Part shown: positions 24,519 to 36,850 of the stretch, piece by piece
How the letters are laid out: the number at the start of each line of letters is the position of its first letter
How positions within the stretch are numbered: position 1 is the stretch's first letter
Assembly: GCF_001570945.1 (NCBI RefSeq)
Contig: NZ_BCSQ01000009.1
Coordinates: 1 to 64,000, forward strand
DNA from: Janibacter anophelis NBRC 107843
GTDB taxonomy: Bacteria; Actinomycetota; Actinomycetes; Actinomycetales; Dermatophilaceae
DNA length: 64,000 bases
Direction of reading: 5' to 3'
Notes under the pieces: model-generated
What the model was told of the DNA's origin: nothing
Databases searched by the model: none
Seen by the model: the letters and a program-made list of their open reading frames with translations, nothing else
Position numbers and translations under genes: made by a program

Positions 24519-25106
24519 ATGGGTATCGAGGAGAAGCTGCCTGCGGGCATCGCCCTGACGACCGTGGAGAACCTTGCGGGCTACATGCGCAAGGCCTCCA
24601 TCTGGCCGGCCACCTTCGGCCTGGCCTGCTGCGCCATCGAGATGATGGCCGTCGGGACACCGCACTACGACCTGGCCCGCTTCGGCATGGAGCGCTTCGC
24701 CGCGACGCCGCGGCAGGCCGACCTGATGATCGTCGCCGGCCGGGTGAGCAACAAGATGGCCCCCGTCGTGCGCCAGGTCTACGACCAGATGGCCAACCCC
24801 AAGTGGGTCATCTCGATGGGCGTGTGCGCCAGCTCCGGCGGCATGTTCAACAACTACGCGATCGTCCAGGGCGTCGACCACATCATCCCGGTCGACATCT
24901 ACCTGCCCGGCTGCCCGCCGCGGCCGGAGATGCTGCTCAACGCGATCATCACCCTGCATGAGCAGATCCAGAGCACCCCGCTCGGCGTCAACCGCGTCGC
25001 CGCCGCCCGCGCGGCGGAGAAGGCGGCGCTCGGCGCCACCCCGACGGAGCTGCAGCCCCCGACGCACGACCACGAGGGCCTGCTCGGAAGGAACCTGCTG
25101 GCATGA
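24519..25106 (+). CDS. nuoB: NADH-quinone oxidoreductase subunit B
   Basis: Carries cluster N2, the last iron-sulphur centre before the quinone. In 195 residues the ligands are visible as the adjacent Cys pair in FGLACCAIE, Cys in MGVCASSGG and Cys in PGCPPRPE. The ~35 C-terminal residues form a charged extension ([16 protein letters not shown]) beyond the E. coli length. ATG at 24519 follows nuoA by 16 bases. It overlaps nuoC by 4 bases. Confidence 0.97.
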   Translation: MGIEEKLPAGIALTTVENLAGYMRKASIWPATFGLACCAIEMMAVGTPHYDLARFGMERFAATPRQADLMIVAGRVSNKMAPVVRQVYDQMANPKWVISMGVCASSGGMFNNYAIVQGVDHIIPVDIYLPGCPPRPEMLLNAIITLHEQIQSTPLGVNRVAAARAAEKAALGATPTELQPPTHDHEGLLGRNLLA

Positions 25107-25948
25107 GCGACGCCGACAAGCCCGCAGAGGGCCAGGTCGACCAGCCCCGGCCCGAGGGTGTCCACCCCCAGGGTCCGGGCCTCGGCGGCACGGCCAACAA
25201 GGGCTTCCCCTCCACCGAGGGCCTCACCGGCGGCAACCGCCCGGTCGAGTACTCCAACGTCGAGGGCGAGCCCGCCGACGGCGAGGTCGACCCCGAGCAC
25301 GCCCCCGTGGTGCGCGACCAGCGACGCGGCATGTTCGGCTCCACCGCGGGCCAGGACACCTCCGGCTACGGCGGCCTGCAGCGGACCATCGCCTTCCCCG
25401 GTGCGGCCGAGCGCCCCTACGGCGGCTGGTACGACGAGGTCGTCGACCGGCTCGCCGACGCGACCGGCGGTGACCTGCTCGAGCGCGTCGTCGTCCACGC
25501 CGACGAGCTGACCCTGCACGTGCGCCGTGAGGACCTGCCGGTCGTCATGCGCGCCCTGCGCGACCGCCCCGACCTGCGCTTCGAGATGTGCATGTCGGTC
25601 TCGGGCGTGCACTTCCCGCAGGACGTAGGCGCCGAGCTGCACGTCGCCTACCACCTGCTGTCGATCACCCACGGCGGGCGCCGCCTGCGGGTCGAGGTCA
25701 CGGCCCCCGACAGCGACCCGCACATCCCGAGCGTCGTCGGCACCTACCCGGCCGCCGACTGGCACGAGCGCGAGACCTGGGACATGTTCGGCGTCGTCTT
25801 CGACGGACACCCGGCGCTCACCCGCATCCTCATGCCCGACGACTGGGCCGGGCACCCGCAGCGCAAGGACTACCCGCTGGGTGGCATCCCCGTGGAGTAC
25901 AAGGGCGGCACCGTACCGCCGCCCGACGAGCGGAGGTCGTACAACTGA
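25103..25948 (+). CDS. nuoC: NADH-quinone oxidoreductase subunit C
   Basis: 30-kDa-type peripheral arm subunit. The 281 residues have an N-terminal ~95-residue hydrophilic extension rich in Gly, Pro and Glu before the conserved domain, which ends with the signature [25 protein letters not shown] region and RKDYPLGG. The extension is typical of actinobacterial NuoC and absent from E. coli. It starts inside the nuoB stop and ends one base into nuoD. It is not fused to NuoD. Confidence 0.96.
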   Translation: MSDADKPAEGQVDQPRPEGVHPQGPGLGGTANKGFPSTEGLTGGNRPVEYSNVEGEPADGEVDPEHAPVVRDQRRGMFGSTAGQDTSGYGGLQRTIAFPGAAERPYGGWYDEVVDRLADATGGDLLERVVVHADELTLHVRREDLPVVMRALRDRPDLRFEMCMSVSGVHFPQDVGAELHVAYHLLSITHGGRRLRVEVTAPDSDPHIPSVVGTYPAADWHERETWDMFGVVFDGHPALTRILMPDDWAGHPQRKDYPLGGIPVEYKGGTVPPPDERRSYN

Positions 25949-27303
25949 TGGCTCGCACGCAGACGCACCCGGCCGGAGTGCACGCCACGCCCGGCGCCGA
26001 CGACCTCGCCGAGGGCCACGTCGTCAACGTCCAGGGCGGTGACTGGGATCAGGAGATGGGCGAGCTCGGGATGAACCCCGAGGAGCGCATCATCCTCAAC
26101 ATGGGTCCGCAGCACCCCTCGACCCACGGCGTGCTCCGGCTCATCCTCGAGCTTGACGGCGAGACGGTGACCGAGGCCCGCGCGGGCATCGGCTACCTCC
26201 ACACCGGCATCGAAAAGAACATGGAGTTCCGCACCTGGACGCAGGGGGTCACCTTCTGCACCCGGATGGACTACCTCACCCCGATGTTCCAGGAGGCGGC
26301 CTACTGCCTCGCGATCGAAAAGGTCCTGGGCATCACCGACGACATCCCCGAGCGGGCCAGCGCGATCCGCGTGCTCATGATGGAGCTCACCCGCATCTCC
26401 AGCCACCTGATCTGCCTCGGCACCGGCGGCATGGAGATGGGCGCGACGACGATCATGACGATCGGCTTCCGCGAGCGTGAGCGGATCCTGTCGGTCATCG
26501 AGAACATCACCGGCCTGCGGATGAACAACGCCTACATCCGTCCCGGCGGTGTCGCCCAGGACCTGCCCCACGGCGCGATCGACAAGATCCGCGAGATGGT
26601 CCCGCAGGTGCGCAAGGGCATCGGCGAGCTCGAGAAGCTCCTGCTGGAGAACCCGATCCTCAAGGGCCGCACCAAGGACGTCGGCGTCCTGTCGCTCACC
26701 GGCTGCACGGCTCTGGGCATCACCGGCCCGGTGCTGCGCTCGACCGGCCTGCCGCACGACCTGCGCAAGCTCACGCCCTACTGCGGCTACGAGAAGTACG
26801 ACTTCGAGGTCATCACCCGTACCGGCGCCGATGCCTACGACCGGCTGTGCATCCGCCTCGACGAGATGCGCGAGAGCCTGAAGATCATCGAGCAGGTCAC
26901 CGACGAGCTGCAGCGCAACCCCGGCGAGACGATGGTCGCCGACAAGCGCATCGCCTGGCCGGCGAAGCTCGCGGTCGGCGGCGACGGCCAGGGCAACAGC
27001 CTCGACCACATCCGCGAGATCATGGGCACCTCGATGGAGTCGCTCATCCACCACTTCAAGCTCGTCACCGAGGGCTTCCGGGTGCCGCCCGGCCAGGCCT
27101 ACGTCGGGATCGAGTCGCCGAAGGGGGAGCTGGGCTGCCACGTCGTCGCCGACGGCGGCACCCGCCCCTACCGGGCCCACTTCCGGGACCCGAGCTTCAA
27201 CAACCTGCAGGCCGTCGCGGCCATGTGCGAAGGGGGCAACCTCGCCGACGTCATCGTCGCCGTCGCCTCCATCGACCCGGTGATGGGAGGAGTGGACCGC
27301 TGA
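25948..27303 (+). CDS. nuoD: NADH-quinone oxidoreductase subunit D
   Basis: 49-kDa-type subunit that forms the quinone-reduction site together with NuoB. The 451 residues carry [15 protein letters not shown] (the quinone-site His and the loop that contacts the quinone head), [14 protein letters not shown], the LTGCTALG region, and the conserved end [16 protein letters not shown] with its terminal Asp-Arg. This is the only nuoD in the window; the second nuo cluster lacks one. Two CGAAGGGGG copies lie near its 3' end. It overlaps its neighbours by one base each. Confidence 0.97.
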   Translation: MARTQTHPAGVHATPGADDLAEGHVVNVQGGDWDQEMGELGMNPEERIILNMGPQHPSTHGVLRLILELDGETVTEARAGIGYLHTGIEKNMEFRTWTQGVTFCTRMDYLTPMFQEAAYCLAIEKVLGITDDIPERASAIRVLMMELTRISSHLICLGTGGMEMGATTIMTIGFRERERILSVIENITGLRMNNAYIRPGGVAQDLPHGAIDKIREMVPQVRKGIGELEKLLLENPILKGRTKDVGVLSLTGCTALGITGPVLRSTGLPHDLRKLTPYCGYEKYDFEVITRTGADAYDRLCIRLDEMRESLKIIEQVTDELQRNPGETMVADKRIAWPAKLAVGGDGQGNSLDHIREIMGTSMESLIHHFKLVTEGFRVPPGQAYVGIESPKGELGCHVVADGGTRPYRAHFRDPSFNNLQAVAAMCEGGNLADVIVAVASIDPVMGGVDR

Positions 27304-28223
27304 TGTCCTCCAACTTTGGTGAGCAGACCGCCTCCGGGCACCTGCACGTGCCCTCGGAGAGCAAGGAGCCATACCCCACGGACGTGCTCGAGCAGCTGTC
27401 GGTCGACGCCGAGGCCGTCATCGCCCGCTACCCGCAGAAGCGCTCGGCCCTGCTGCCGCTGCTGCACCTCGTGCAGAGCGTCGACGGGTACATCACCGGC
27501 CGTGGCATCGACTTCTGCGCCCGCACCCTCGACCTGACGACGGCCGAGGTCTCGGGCGTGGCCACCTTCTACACCCAGTACAAGCGCCACCCCAACGGCG
27601 ACTACACCGTCGGCGTCTGCACCAACACGCTGTGCGCGGTCATGGGCGGCGACGAGATCTGGGAGACCGTCAGCGAGCACCTGGGCATCGGTCACGACGA
27701 GACGACCGAGGACGGCAAGATCACCCTCGAGCGCATCGAGTGCAATGCCGCCTGTGACTACGCCCCGGTCGTCATGACCAACTGGGAGTTCTTCGACAAC
27801 CAGACCCCGGACTCGACCCTCCGGCTCGTCGACGACCTGCGCTCGGGCGCACCGGTCGCCCCGACGCGCGGTCCGAGCCGGGTCTGCACCTTCAAGCAGG
27901 TCTCCCGCGTCCTCGCCGGGTTCTCCGACGGACTCGCCGACGAGGGCGTCGGGGCCGGAGCCGCCTCCCTTCGCGGGGTGGAGCTGGCGCGACGCGAAGG
28001 GTGGACCGCTCCCGGTGAGGAGGGCGCGGCCGACACCGCGACCGACACCGCACCCGACGCCGCCGGCCAGTCCGTCGACGGCCTGGCCGCAGGCCAGCAC
28101 GACTCGATCGACACCCCGGCCAACGAGCCCGACGAGCGGCCCGGTGGGCAGGACGCCCAGGAGCAGGCGGAGCGCCGTCCTGGGGTGCGAGGGACGAGCC
28201 TCGAAGGGGAGGACCGCACGTGA
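27303..28223 (+). CDS. nuoE: NADH-quinone oxidoreductase subunit E, with long C-terminal tail
   Basis: 24-kDa-type NADH-module subunit with a [2Fe-2S] cluster. The thioredoxin-like domain holds the four Cys in GVCTNTLC and CNAACDYAP. At 306 residues it is well above the ~165-180 of E. coli: the last ~85 residues, rich in Ala, Asp, Glu and Gly, look disordered. Such tails are known in actinobacterial NuoE. It is coupled to nuoD (TGATG) and to nuoF by 4 bases. Confidence 0.95.
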   Translation: MSSNFGEQTASGHLHVPSESKEPYPTDVLEQLSVDAEAVIARYPQKRSALLPLLHLVQSVDGYITGRGIDFCARTLDLTTAEVSGVATFYTQYKRHPNGDYTVGVCTNTLCAVMGGDEIWETVSEHLGIGHDETTEDGKITLERIECNAACDYAPVVMTNWEFFDNQTPDSTLRLVDDLRSGAPVAPTRGPSRVCTFKQVSRVLAGFSDGLADEGVGAGAASLRGVELARREGWTAPGEEGAADTATDTAPDAAGQSVDGLAAGQHDSIDTPANEPDERPGGQDAQEQAERRPGVRGTSLEGEDRT

Positions 28224-29542
28224 CCACGCTGACCCCGATCCTCACGAAGTTCTGGGACCACCCGCAGTCGTGGACCCTGGCGACCTACGAGGACAACGAC
28301 GGCTACGCCGCGCTGCGTGACGCCCTCAAGGGCGACCCGGCGGACCTCGTCCAGGCGACCAAGGACTCCGGCCTGCGCGGCCGCGGCGGCGCCGGCTTCC
28401 CGACCGGCATGAAGTGGGGCTTCCTGCCCCCGCCGGACGGCGGCCCCCGCTACCTCGTCGTCAACGCCGACGAGTCCGAGCCGGGCACGTGCAAGGACAT
28501 CCCGCTGCTCATGGCGGCCCCGCACTTCCTCGTCGAGGGCGTGGCCATCACGAGCTTCGCCATCGGCTGCAACCACGCCTTCATCTACCTGCGCGGCGAG
28601 GTCGTGCACGTCTACCGCCGCCTGCTGCGCGCGGTCGAGGAGGCCTACGCGGCCGGCTACCTCGGCAAGGACATCATGGGCACCGGCTTCGACCTGGACG
28701 TCACCGTCCACGCCGGCGCCGGCGCCTACATCTGCGGCGAGGAGACCGCGCTGCTCGACTCCCTCGAGGGGCGACGCGGACAACCCCGTCTCAAGCCCCC
28801 CTTCCCCGCGGTCGCCGGTCTGTACGCCCGACCGACGGTCGTCAACAACGTCGAGTCCATCGCCTCCGTGCCCGTCATCGTGCGCAAGGGCGCCGAGTGG
28901 TTCTCCGACATGGGCACCGAGAAGTCGCAGGGCTTCGGCATCTTCTCCCTCTCGGGGCACGTGAAGAACCCCGGCCAGTACGAGGCGCCCCTGGGCATCA
29001 CGCTGCGCGAGCTGATCGACATGGCCGGCGGCATGCGCGACCCCAACCACCCGCTGAAGTTCTGGACTCCCGGTGGCTCGTCCACGCCGATCTTCACCGA
29101 CCAGCACCTCGACGTGCCGCTCGACTTCGAGTCCGTCGCGGCCAACGGCTCGATGCTCGGCACCCGCGCGCTGCAGATCTTCGACGACACCGTCTCGGTC
29201 GTGCGCGCGGTGAGCCGGTGGACCGACTTCTACAAGCACGAGTCCTGCGGCAAGTGCACCCCGTGCCGCGAGGGCACGTGGTGGCTCGCCCAGATCCTCG
29301 AGCGCATCGAGCACGGCCGGGGCACCCCCGAGGACATCGACAAGCTCGTCGACATCTGCGACAACATCCTGGGCCGCTCCTTCTGCGCCCTCGGTGACGG
29401 CGCGACGAGCCCGATCACCTCGGCGGTGAAGTACTTCCGCGAGGAGTTCGAGGCCGGCTGCCACACGCCGGCCGCGGAGCTCTTCCCGCCCGCCGCCTCG
29501 ACGCTCTTCGCCAAGGAGCAGAACACGATGGTGACCGCATGA
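28220..29542 (+). CDS. nuoF: NADH-quinone oxidoreductase subunit F
   Basis: 51-kDa-type subunit binding NADH, FMN and a [4Fe-4S] cluster. The 440 residues show [16 protein letters not shown] (FMN/NADH site), [26 protein letters not shown] and the cluster ligands in [13 protein letters not shown] with the distant Cys in SFCALGDG. It starts at a GTG overlapping nuoE. It has no paralogue in the second nuo cluster, so that complex cannot use this NADH module unless it is shared. Confidence 0.97.
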   Translation: MTTLTPILTKFWDHPQSWTLATYEDNDGYAALRDALKGDPADLVQATKDSGLRGRGGAGFPTGMKWGFLPPPDGGPRYLVVNADESEPGTCKDIPLLMAAPHFLVEGVAITSFAIGCNHAFIYLRGEVVHVYRRLLRAVEEAYAAGYLGKDIMGTGFDLDVTVHAGAGAYICGEETALLDSLEGRRGQPRLKPPFPAVAGLYARPTVVNNVESIASVPVIVRKGAEWFSDMGTEKSQGFGIFSLSGHVKNPGQYEAPLGITLRELIDMAGGMRDPNHPLKFWTPGGSSTPIFTDQHLDVPLDFESVAANGSMLGTRALQIFDDTVSVVRAVSRWTDFYKHESCGKCTPCREGTWWLAQILERIEHGRGTPEDIDKLVDICDNILGRSFCALGDGATSPITSAVKYFREEFEAGCHTPAAELFPPAASTLFAKEQNTMVTA

Positions 29543-31920
29543 GCGTCACGGACAAGCCTGAGCAGACCCAGGGGCAGACACCGCCGGAGCTGGTCGACGT
29601 GACCATCGACGGGGTCGCCGTCTCCGTCCCGAAGAACACCCTCGTCATCCGCGCGGCGGAGCAGGCCGGGATCGAGATCCCGCGCTTCTGCGACCACCCG
29701 CTGCTCGAGCCGGTCGGCGCCTGCCGCCAGTGCCTCGTCGAGGTGGCCACGCCCGACCGCGAGGGCAACGTCAAGCCGATGCCCAAGCCGCAGGCCAGCT
29801 GCACCATGACGGTCAGCCCCGGCATGCAGGTGCGCACCCAGCACACCTCGGCCGTCGCCGACAAGGCGCAGCAGGGCGTCATGGAGCTGCTCCTCATCAA
29901 CCACCCGCTCGACTGCCCCGTCTGCGACAAGGGCGGCGAGTGCCCCCTGCAGAACCAGTCGATGACCAACGGCCGGGCCACCTCGCGCTTCGAGGACGTC
30001 AAGCGCACCTACCCCAAGCCGATCAACATCTCCTCGCAGGTCCTCCTCGACCGCGAGCGGTGCGTGCTCTGCGCGCGCTGCACCCGCTTCTCCGACCAGG
30101 TCGCCGGCGACCCCTTCATCGCGCTCGTCGAGCGGGGTGCCCTGCAGCAGGTCGGTATCTACGAGGAGCAGCCCTTCGAGTCCTACTTCTCCGGCAACAC
30201 CGTGCAGATCTGCCCGGTGGGTGCCCTGACGGGCGCGGCGTACCGGTTCCGCTCGCGCCCCTTCGACCTCGTCTCGACCCCGGACGTGTGCGAGCACTGC
30301 GCCGACGGGTGCTCCATCCGCACCGACCACCGCCGCGGCACCGTCCTGCGGCGCATGGCGGGCAATGACCCGCAGGTCAACGAGGAGTGGAACTGTGACA
30401 AGGGCCGCTGGGCCTTCACCCACGCCAGCCTGGGTGACCGCTTCGAGTTCCCGATGGTGCGTGACGAAGGGGGCGACCTGCGGGTCGTCTCGTGGCAGGA
30501 GGCCCTGCACGCCGCCGCGACCGGCCTGCGCGCCGCGCAGGAGCACGGTGTGCTCGTCGGCGGTCGAGTGGGCGTCGAGGACGCCCACGCCTACGCGACC
30601 TTCGCCCGCTCGGTGCTGCGCACCGACAACATCGACCACCGCGCGCGTCCGCACTCGGCGGACGAGCGCGACTTCCTCCTGCGCCATGTCGCGGGCACCA
30701 CGCCCGAGACGGGCGGCGTGACCCACGAGGAGATCGAGCGCGCCGGCTCGGTGCTCCTCCTCGGCCTGGAGCCGGAGGAGGAGAGCCCGATCCTCTTCCT
30801 GCGCCTGCGCAAGGGCTACCGCAAGGCCAAGACCGCCGTGTACTCCGTCGCGCCGCTGGCCACCCGCGGTCTCGACAAGCTCGGCGGCACCCTCATCCCG
30901 TCCGCCCCCGGTACCGAGACCGAGGTCATCTCCGCCCTCACCGGCGAGATCGGCCCGGGCGAGCGCACCGACCCGCTGACCGCCGCGCACGCCGCGCTGC
31001 GGGGCGAGCGACCGATCATCCTCGTGGGCGAGCGCCTCGCCACCGTCCCCGGCGCCCTCGCGGCCGCCGCCGAGCTCGCCCGCGAGACGGGCGCGCGGCT
31101 GGCCTGGGTCCCGCGTCGGGCGGGGGAGCGCGGCGCGATCGAGGCCGGCTGCCTGCCCGGTGAGGACGGTCTCGACACCGCCGGCATCATCGCCGGCGCC
31201 GCCTCGGGCCGCCTCGGTGCCCTCGTCGTCGGCGGCGTCGACGTCGACGACCTCGGCCTGCCCGGGGCACGTGAGGCCGTCGAGCGCGCCTTCGTCGTCT
31301 CCCTCGAGATCCGGCCGAGCAGCGTCACCGAGCACGCCGACGTCGTCCTGCCCGTCGCCCCGCACGCCGAGCGCGAGGGTGCCTTCGTCAACTGGGAGGG
31401 TCGCGTGCGGCCCTTCGAGCGGTCGCTGGCGACGACGGCCCTGGCGGACCACCGCGTGCTGCACATGCTGGCCGACGAGATGGGCGAGTTCCTCGGCACG
31501 CGCACCGTCGCCGAGGCCCGCCGCTCGCTCGAGGCCACGCCGGCCCCGACCGCCTCGGGCTACCCGCTGCGGATCCGCCGCGCCGCCGTCCCGCAGCCGG
31601 GTGCCGGCGAGCTCGTGCTCGCGACCTGGCGCCACCTGCTCGACAAGGGTTCGATGCAGGACGGCGAGCCCTTCCTCGCCGGCACGGCCAAGGCGCCGCG
31701 CGCCCTGCTCTCGCCGGTCACGGCCCAGGAGATCGGGGTCGCCGCCGGCGACCTGGTCACCGTCAGCGCCGACGACGTGCGGGTCACCGTGCCCGTGCTC
31801 ATCCACGACATGGTCGACCACGTCGTGTGGTTGCCGACCAACTCCGAGAGCTGTGACCTGCGCAGCCTCGCCGGAGCAGCCGGAGCGATCGTCTCCGTGA
31901 CGAAGGGTGGTGCGGCATGA
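29539..31920 (+). CDS. nuoG: NADH-quinone oxidoreductase subunit G
   Basis: Large iron-sulphur subunit (793 residues). The N-terminus holds the [2Fe-2S] ferredoxin-like domain ([16 protein letters not shown]), then the His-Cys3 cluster region ([17 protein letters not shown]), the [19 protein letters not shown] cluster, and a molybdopterin-type 4Fe-4S domain with CEHCADGC and NCDKGRW, i.e. the N7-type site. The C-terminal molybdopterin-oxidoreductase-like region is degenerate, as usual. It is coupled by 4-base overlaps to nuoF and nuoH. Confidence 0.96.
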   Translation: MSVTDKPEQTQGQTPPELVDVTIDGVAVSVPKNTLVIRAAEQAGIEIPRFCDHPLLEPVGACRQCLVEVATPDREGNVKPMPKPQASCTMTVSPGMQVRTQHTSAVADKAQQGVMELLLINHPLDCPVCDKGGECPLQNQSMTNGRATSRFEDVKRTYPKPINISSQVLLDRERCVLCARCTRFSDQVAGDPFIALVERGALQQVGIYEEQPFESYFSGNTVQICPVGALTGAAYRFRSRPFDLVSTPDVCEHCADGCSIRTDHRRGTVLRRMAGNDPQVNEEWNCDKGRWAFTHASLGDRFEFPMVRDEGGDLRVVSWQEALHAAATGLRAAQEHGVLVGGRVGVEDAHAYATFARSVLRTDNIDHRARPHSADERDFLLRHVAGTTPETGGVTHEEIERAGSVLLLGLEPEEESPILFLRLRKGYRKAKTAVYSVAPLATRGLDKLGGTLIPSAPGTETEVISALTGEIGPGERTDPLTAAHAALRGERPIILVGERLATVPGALAAAAELARETGARLAWVPRRAGERGAIEAGCLPGEDGLDTAGIIAGAASGRLGALVVGGVDVDDLGLPGAREAVERAFVVSLEIRPSSVTEHADVVLPVAPHAEREGAFVNWEGRVRPFERSLATTALADHRVLHMLADEMGEFLGTRTVAEARRSLEATPAPTASGYPLRIRRAAVPQPGAGELVLATWRHLLDKGSMQDGEPFLAGTAKAPRALLSPVTAQEIGVAAGDLVTVSADDVRVTVPVLIHDMVDHVVWLPTNSESCDLRSLAGAAGAIVSVTKGGAA

Positions 31921-33284
31921 CCGGGCTCTCGCTCCTCGTCGCTGCTGCGGACAAGCCGGTGGCAGCCGACTTCAGCGACACGCCGCTGTGGCTCACGCTG
32001 GTCAAGGCGCTGCTGCTCTTCGTCTACCTGCTGGTGTCGGTGCTGCTCGTCATCTGGTTCGAGCGACGGGTCATCGGCCGGATGCAGCAGCGTCCCGGCC
32101 CCAACCGCAACGGCCCCTTCGGCCTGCTGCAGACCCTCGCCGACGGCATGAAGTCGATGCTCAAGGAGGACGTGCGGCCCAAGGGCGCCGACGCCTTCAT
32201 CTTCACGATCGCCCCGGTGATCTTCGCGTCGATGGCCTTCGTCGCCTTCTCGATCATGCCGCTCGGCGGCATGGTCTGGATGTTCGGTCACCACACGCCA
32301 CTGCAGCTGACGGACCTGCCGGTCGCCGCCCTTCTCGTCCTCGCGGTCGCGGGTGTCGCCGCCTACGGCATCGTCCTCGGCGGCTGGTCGGCCGGGTCGA
32401 CCTACCCGCTCCTCGGTGGCCTGCGCGCGACCGCCCAGCTGATCTCCTACGAGATCGCGATGGGCCTGGCCCTCGTCGCCGTCTTCATGTACGCCGGCTC
32501 GATGAGCACGAGCGAGATCGTCGCCGCCCAGGCCGACCTGTGGTACATCGTCCCGGCGTGCGTCTCCTTCGTCATCTACGTCATCACGATGGTCGGCGAG
32601 ACCAACCGCCTGCCCTTCGACCTCGCCGAGGGTGAGGGCGAGATCGTCGGTGGCTACTTCACCGAGTACTCGGGCATGCGCTTCGCGATGTTCTTCCTCG
32701 GCGAGTACATCAACATGTTCACCGTCTCGGCGCTCGCCACGACGCTCTTCCTCGGCGGCTGGCAGGCGCCTCCCGGCATCGCCGCGATCGGCGACGGCAT
32801 GTTCAACACCGGCTGGTGGGGCCTGCTGTGGTTCACCATCAAGCTGTGGATGTTCATGTACTTCTTCGTCTGGCTGCGCGGCACCCTGCCCCGCACCCGG
32901 TACGACCAGTTCATGCGCTTCGGCTGGAAGTTCCTCATCCCCGTCACCGTCGCGTGGGTCATCGCCGTGGCCTTCATCCGCGGCGCCGACGCCGGATTCT
33001 TCGGTGACGGCACCGTGGCCCTGGGTGGCCTGGAGCTGCCCGTCTCGTCCCTGATCATCGTCGTCGTCCTCGGCGCCATCGTCCTCGGCGCGACGTGGAT
33101 CTGGGAGACCAAGGTCGAGCAGCGCGCCAAGGCGGCCGAGGAGGCCGCGCAGACGCCGGCCGAGGTCGACCCCTGGGCCGAGGGCTATCCCGTCCCACCG
33201 TTGCCCGGGCAGCGCCTCGTCGAGGGGCGCGGCGCGACCGCGATCGACACCAAGCCAGCGACCGAGGAGGAGCAGCGTGGCTGA
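31917..33284 (+). CDS. nuoH: NADH-quinone oxidoreductase subunit H
   Basis: Membrane subunit that forms the quinone channel with NuoB, NuoD and NuoA. The 455 residues have eight or nine helices with [36 protein letters not shown] and [17 protein letters not shown] (acidic loop at the quinone entrance). The C-terminal ~65 hydrophilic residues, rich in Ala, Pro and Glu, extend past the E. coli length (325) and are typical of actinobacteria. It overlaps nuoI by 8 bases. Confidence 0.96.
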   Translation: MTGLSLLVAAADKPVAADFSDTPLWLTLVKALLLFVYLLVSVLLVIWFERRVIGRMQQRPGPNRNGPFGLLQTLADGMKSMLKEDVRPKGADAFIFTIAPVIFASMAFVAFSIMPLGGMVWMFGHHTPLQLTDLPVAALLVLAVAGVAAYGIVLGGWSAGSTYPLLGGLRATAQLISYEIAMGLALVAVFMYAGSMSTSEIVAAQADLWYIVPACVSFVIYVITMVGETNRLPFDLAEGEGEIVGGYFTEYSGMRFAMFFLGEYINMFTVSALATTLFLGGWQAPPGIAAIGDGMFNTGWWGLLWFTIKLWMFMYFFVWLRGTLPRTRYDQFMRFGWKFLIPVTVAWVIAVAFIRGADAGFFGDGTVALGGLELPVSSLIIVVVLGAIVLGATWIWETKVEQRAKAAEEAAQTPAEVDPWAEGYPVPPLPGQRLVEGRGATAIDTKPATEEEQRG

Positions 33285-33897
33285 CGATTCCCAGGGAGGG
33301 TTCTTCTCCGAGCTCTTCGCCCCCGTGGCCGGGTTCGGCGTGACCTTCGCGACGATGTTCCGCAAGGTCGCCACCCAGGAGTACCCCGAGGTCAAGTGGC
33401 CCACCCAGCCGCGGTTCCACGGGCGCCACCAGCTCAACCGGCACCCCGACGGGCTCGAGAAGTGCGTGGGCTGCGAGCTGTGCGCGTGGGCCTGCCCCGC
33501 GGACGCGATCTTCGTCCAGGGCGGCGACAACGACGACGAGCGGGGGCTGCGCTTCAGCCCCGGCGAGCGGTACGGGCACATCTACCAGATCAACTATCTG
33601 CGCTGCATCTTCTGCGGCCTGTGCATCGAGGCCTGCCCGACGCGGGCCCTGACGATGACCAACGAGTACGAGCTGGCGGACAACAACCGCGCCGACCTGA
33701 TCTTCACGAAGGAGCAGCTGCTCGCCCCGATGCAGGAGGGGATGCTGCCCGCGCCCCACCCGATGGTCGACGGCATGGAGGAGCGCGACTACTACCAGGG
33801 CAAGGTCACGGCGGCCACCGACGAGCAGCGTCGGTGGTTCGAGCAGCACGCCGCCCCGGCCGACGAGAGCGCCGAGACCACGGAGGAGGTCCGATGA
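33277..33897 (+). CDS. nuoI: NADH-quinone oxidoreductase subunit I
   Basis: Two-cluster ferredoxin-type subunit passing electrons to NuoB. The 206 residues contain [13 protein letters not shown] and [13 protein letters not shown], the two [4Fe-4S] motifs, after an N-terminal amphipathic helix ([12 protein letters not shown]). GTG at 33277 lies within the end of nuoH. The C-terminal ~60 residues are hydrophilic and not conserved. It overlaps nuoJ by 4 bases. Confidence 0.96.
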   Translation: MADDSQGGFFSELFAPVAGFGVTFATMFRKVATQEYPEVKWPTQPRFHGRHQLNRHPDGLEKCVGCELCAWACPADAIFVQGGDNDDERGLRFSPGERYGHIYQINYLRCIFCGLCIEACPTRALTMTNEYELADNNRADLIFTKEQLLAPMQEGMLPAPHPMVDGMEERDYYQGKVTAATDEQRRWFEQHAAPADESAETTEEVR

Positions 33898-34661
33898 CCG
33901 GCACCGGTGAGGCCGTCGTCTTCTGGGTCCTCAGTGCCGTCGCCGTCCCCGGCGCCCTGGCCCTGCTCTTCGCCCGCAAGGCGGTCCACGCGGCCATCGG
34001 CATGGTGACGACGATGATCGTCCTCGGCGTCTTCTACCTCCTGCAGGAGGCGGACTTCCTCGGGGTCGTGCACATCTTCGTCTACACCGGCGCCGTGATG
34101 ATGCTCTTCCTCTTCGTCGTCATGCTCGTCGGCGTCGACCACTCCGACTCGCTCGTCGAGACGCTCAAGGGGCAGCGGCTGCTCACCCTGCTGCTCTCCG
34201 TCGCGGGTGTCGCCCTGCTCTTCGGCGCCATCGGTCGGGTCAGCTACTCCGGCGACCCGTCGCTGGCCGAGGTCAACGCCGACCCCGGCAACGTGGAGGC
34301 GATCGCCTACCTGATCTTCGGCAAGTACGTGTGGCTCTTCGAGGTCACGGCCGGCCTGCTGACGGTCGCCGCCCTCGGCGCGATGGTCTTCGCCCACCGT
34401 GAGCGGATCATCGCCAAGCCGACGCAGAAGGAATGGATGGAGAAGCGCTTCCGCGAGGGCAAGCACCTCGCCGGTCTGCCGGTCCCCGGTGTCTACGCCC
34501 GCCACAACGCGGTCGACACCCCGGCCTTGCTGCCCGACGGCAGCATCTCCGAGCTCTCGCTCAACCGGGTGCTCGTCGCCCGTGACCAGGTCACCACCCC
34601 GACCCGGTACACGCAGCTCGAGGATGCCGAGACCACGACCGAAGGGGGGCAGGAGCGATGA
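33894..34661 (+). CDS. nuoJ: NADH-quinone oxidoreductase subunit J
   Basis: Membrane subunit with the pi-bulge helix important for coupling ([20 protein letters not shown]). The 255 residues contain five helices and a ~80-residue hydrophilic C-terminal extension after [14 protein letters not shown], longer than in E. coli (184). One CGAAGGGGG copy encodes part of the tail. It overlaps nuoI and nuoK by 4 bases each. Confidence 0.95.
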   Translation: MTGTGEAVVFWVLSAVAVPGALALLFARKAVHAAIGMVTTMIVLGVFYLLQEADFLGVVHIFVYTGAVMMLFLFVVMLVGVDHSDSLVETLKGQRLLTLLLSVAGVALLFGAIGRVSYSGDPSLAEVNADPGNVEAIAYLIFGKYVWLFEVTAGLLTVAALGAMVFAHRERIIAKPTQKEWMEKRFREGKHLAGLPVPGVYARHNAVDTPALLPDGSISELSLNRVLVARDQVTTPTRYTQLEDAETTTEGGQER

Positions 34662-34957
34662 ACCCGATGAACTACATCTACCTCGCGGTCATCCTCTTCA
34701 CCATCGGCAGCGCGACCGTCCTGCTGCGACGCAACGCGATCGTCGTCTTCATGGGTGTGGAGCTGATGCTCAACGCCGCCTCGCTCGCCTTCGTCACCTT
34801 CGCCCGTATGCACGGGACGATCGAGGGCCAGGTGATCGCCATGTTCGTCATGGTCGTCGCCGCCGCCGAGGTCGTCGTCGGACTGGCCATCATCATGGCC
34901 GTCTTCCGTGCCCGCCGGTCGGCCTCGGTCGACGACGCCAACCTGCTCAAGCTGTAA
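34658..34957 (+). CDS. nuoK: NADH-quinone oxidoreductase subunit K
   Basis: Antiporter-like small membrane subunit of 99 residues with three helices. The buried glutamates needed for proton transfer are visible in [11 protein letters not shown] and [12 protein letters not shown]. Its ATG overlaps the nuoJ stop. A ribosome binding site for the next gene (AAGGAG) overlaps its own TAA stop. Confidence 0.96.
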   Translation: MNPMNYIYLAVILFTIGSATVLLRRNAIVVFMGVELMLNAASLAFVTFARMHGTIEGQVIAMFVMVVAAAEVVVGLAIIMAVFRARRSASVDDANLLKL

Positions 34958-34966
34958 GGAGCCACC

Positions 34967-36850
34967 TTGCTCACGGATCTCGCTTGGCTGCTCGTCGCCC
35001 TGCCGCTCCTCGGCGCGGCGCTGCTGCTGCTCGGTGGCCGCCTCACCGACTCCTTCGGCCCGCTGCTCGCCACGGCCCTGTCCTGGGGCTCCTTCCTCGT
35101 CGGCGCGGCGATCTTCGTCGCGATGCTCGGCACGGACGCTTCCGAGCGCTCCGGTCGGGTCGAGCTGTGGGACTGGGTGCCCGCCGGCAGCATCGACGTG
35201 ACGGCCGGCCTGCTCGTCGACCCCCTGTCGCTGGCCTTCGTCCTGCTCATCACCTTCGTCGGGTCGCTCATCCACGTGTACTCGCTCGGGTACATGGAGC
35301 ACGACCCCGACAAGCGGCGCTTCTTCGCCTACCTCAACCTCTTCGTCGCGTCGATGCTCGTCCTCGTGCTCGCCGACTCCTACCTGCTGCTCTTCGTCGG
35401 GTGGGAGGGCGTCGGCCTCGCGTCCTGGCTGCTCATCGGCTTCTGGAACCACAACCCGGCCTACGCCACGGCGGCCAACAAGGCCTTCATCGTCAACCGG
35501 GTCGGTGACGTCGGCCTGCTCCTCGCGATGTCGGTCATGCTCGCCACCTTCGGCACGCTGGACTTCGCGGCCGTCGACGGTGCGGTGGGTGGTGCTGGAG
35601 AGGGCACGCTGACGGCCATCGGCCTGCTGCTGCTCCTCGCCGCCTGCGGCAAGTCGGCGCAGTTCCCGCTGCAGTCCTGGCTCGGTGACGCCATGGCCGG
35701 CCCGACCCCGGTCTCGGCGCTCATCCACGCCGCGACGATGGTCACCGCCGGCGTCTACCTCGTCGTGCGGAGCCACACGATCTTCGACGCGGCGCCCAAC
35801 GCGCAGCTCGCGGTCGTCATCGTCGGTGCGATCACCCTCGTCTACGGGGCGATCGTCGGATGCGCCAAGGACGACATGAAGAAGGCGCTGGCCGCCTCGA
35901 CGATGAGCCAGATCGGCTACATGATGCTCGCCGCCGGCCTCGGGCCGGTCGGCTACGCCTTCGCGATCTTCCACCTGATCACCCACGGCTTCTTCAAGGC
36001 CGGCATGTTCCTCGGAGCCGGCTCGGTGATGCACGGGATGAACGACCAGGTCGACATGCGCCGCTTCGGTGGGCTCTCGACCCTCATGAAGATCACCTGG
36101 GTGACCTTCGGCCTGGGCTGGCTCGCGATCCTCGGCGTTCCCCCCTTCTCCGGCTTCTGGAGCAAGGACAAGATCATCGAGGCCGCCTTCGTCGGCGAGG
36201 GCTGGCGTCCGTGGGTCTTCGGACTCGCCGCGCTCATCGGCGCCGGCATCACCGCGTTCTACATGTCGCGCCTGTTCTTCATGACCTTCCACGGCAAGCG
36301 CCGGTGGACCGACGACGTGCACCCGCACGAGTCGCCCCTGACGATGACCGTCCCGATGATGGTGCTGGCCGTCGGCTCCGCCGTCCTCGGCCTCGTGCTG
36401 GCCACGGTCGCCCCGATCACCACCTGGCTCGAGCCGGTGCTCGGCCACGTCGAGCACCACGAGCCCGTCCTGCCGATCCCCGTGCTCATGGGCGGCACCC
36501 TCGTCGTCGTCGCCATCGGTGCCGTCTGGGCCTGGCTGGTCTACGGGCGTGGCGACGTGCCCGAGGTGGCGCCCGAGGGCTCCGTCCTCACGCAGGCCGC
36601 CCGGCGCGACCTCTACCAGGACGAGCTCAACTCGACCCTGCTGCACTGGCCCGGCATGGCCCTCACCCGGGGCCTGGTCTCCGTCGACGGTGAGGGGATC
36701 GACGGCGGCGGCGTCGGCGGACTCTCCCGCTCGATCGAGTGGAGCTCCTCCTGGCTGCGGCGTGCGCAGAACGGCTTCGCTCGCACCTACGCCCTGACGA
36801 TGCTCTCCGGCGTCGTCGTCTTCCTCGCTGCCCTGTGGGTGATCAACTGA
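34967..36850 (+). CDS. nuoL: NADH-quinone oxidoreductase subunit L
   Basis: Largest proton-pumping membrane subunit, 627 residues, MrpA/antiporter-like. Key sites: [16 protein letters not shown] (helix 5 Glu), [33 protein letters not shown] (helix 7 Lys and broken helix) and the C-terminal lateral helix region ([18 protein letters not shown]). The start is TTG, set by AAGGAG 5 bases upstream; no ATG fits the N-terminal helix. It overlaps nuoM by one base. Confidence 0.96.
   Translation: MLTDLAWLLVALPLLGAALLLLGGRLTDSFGPLLATALSWGSFLVGAAIFVAMLGTDASERSGRVELWDWVPAGSIDVTAGLLVDPLSLAFVLLITFVGSLIHVYSLGYMEHDPDKRRFFAYLNLFVASMLVLVLADSYLLLFVGWEGVGLASWLLIGFWNHNPAYATAANKAFIVNRVGDVGLLLAMSVMLATFGTLDFAAVDGAVGGAGEGTLTAIGLLLLLAACGKSAQFPLQSWLGDAMAGPTPVSALIHAATMVTAGVYLVVRSHTIFDAAPNAQLAVVIVGAITLVYGAIVGCAKDDMKKALAASTMSQIGYMMLAAGLGPVGYAFAIFHLITHGFFKAGMFLGAGSVMHGMNDQVDMRRFGGLSTLMKITWVTFGLGWLAILGVPPFSGFWSKDKIIEAAFVGEGWRPWVFGLAALIGAGITAFYMSRLFFMTFHGKRRWTDDVHPHESPLTMTVPMMVLAVGSAVLGLVLATVAPITTWLEPVLGHVEHHEPVLPIPVLMGGTLVVVAIGAVWAWLVYGRGDVPEVAPEGSVLTQAARRDLYQDELNSTLLHWPGMALTRGLVSVDGEGIDGGGVGGLSRSIEWSSSWLRRAQNGFARTYALTMLSGVVVFLAALWVIN

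Noticed and set aside
29230-31821. Very long open frame on the minus strand opposite nuoG
   Set aside because: Composition is low-complexity Arg/Gly/Glu/His typical of the antisense of a GC-rich gene; nuoG on the + strand is fully conserved.
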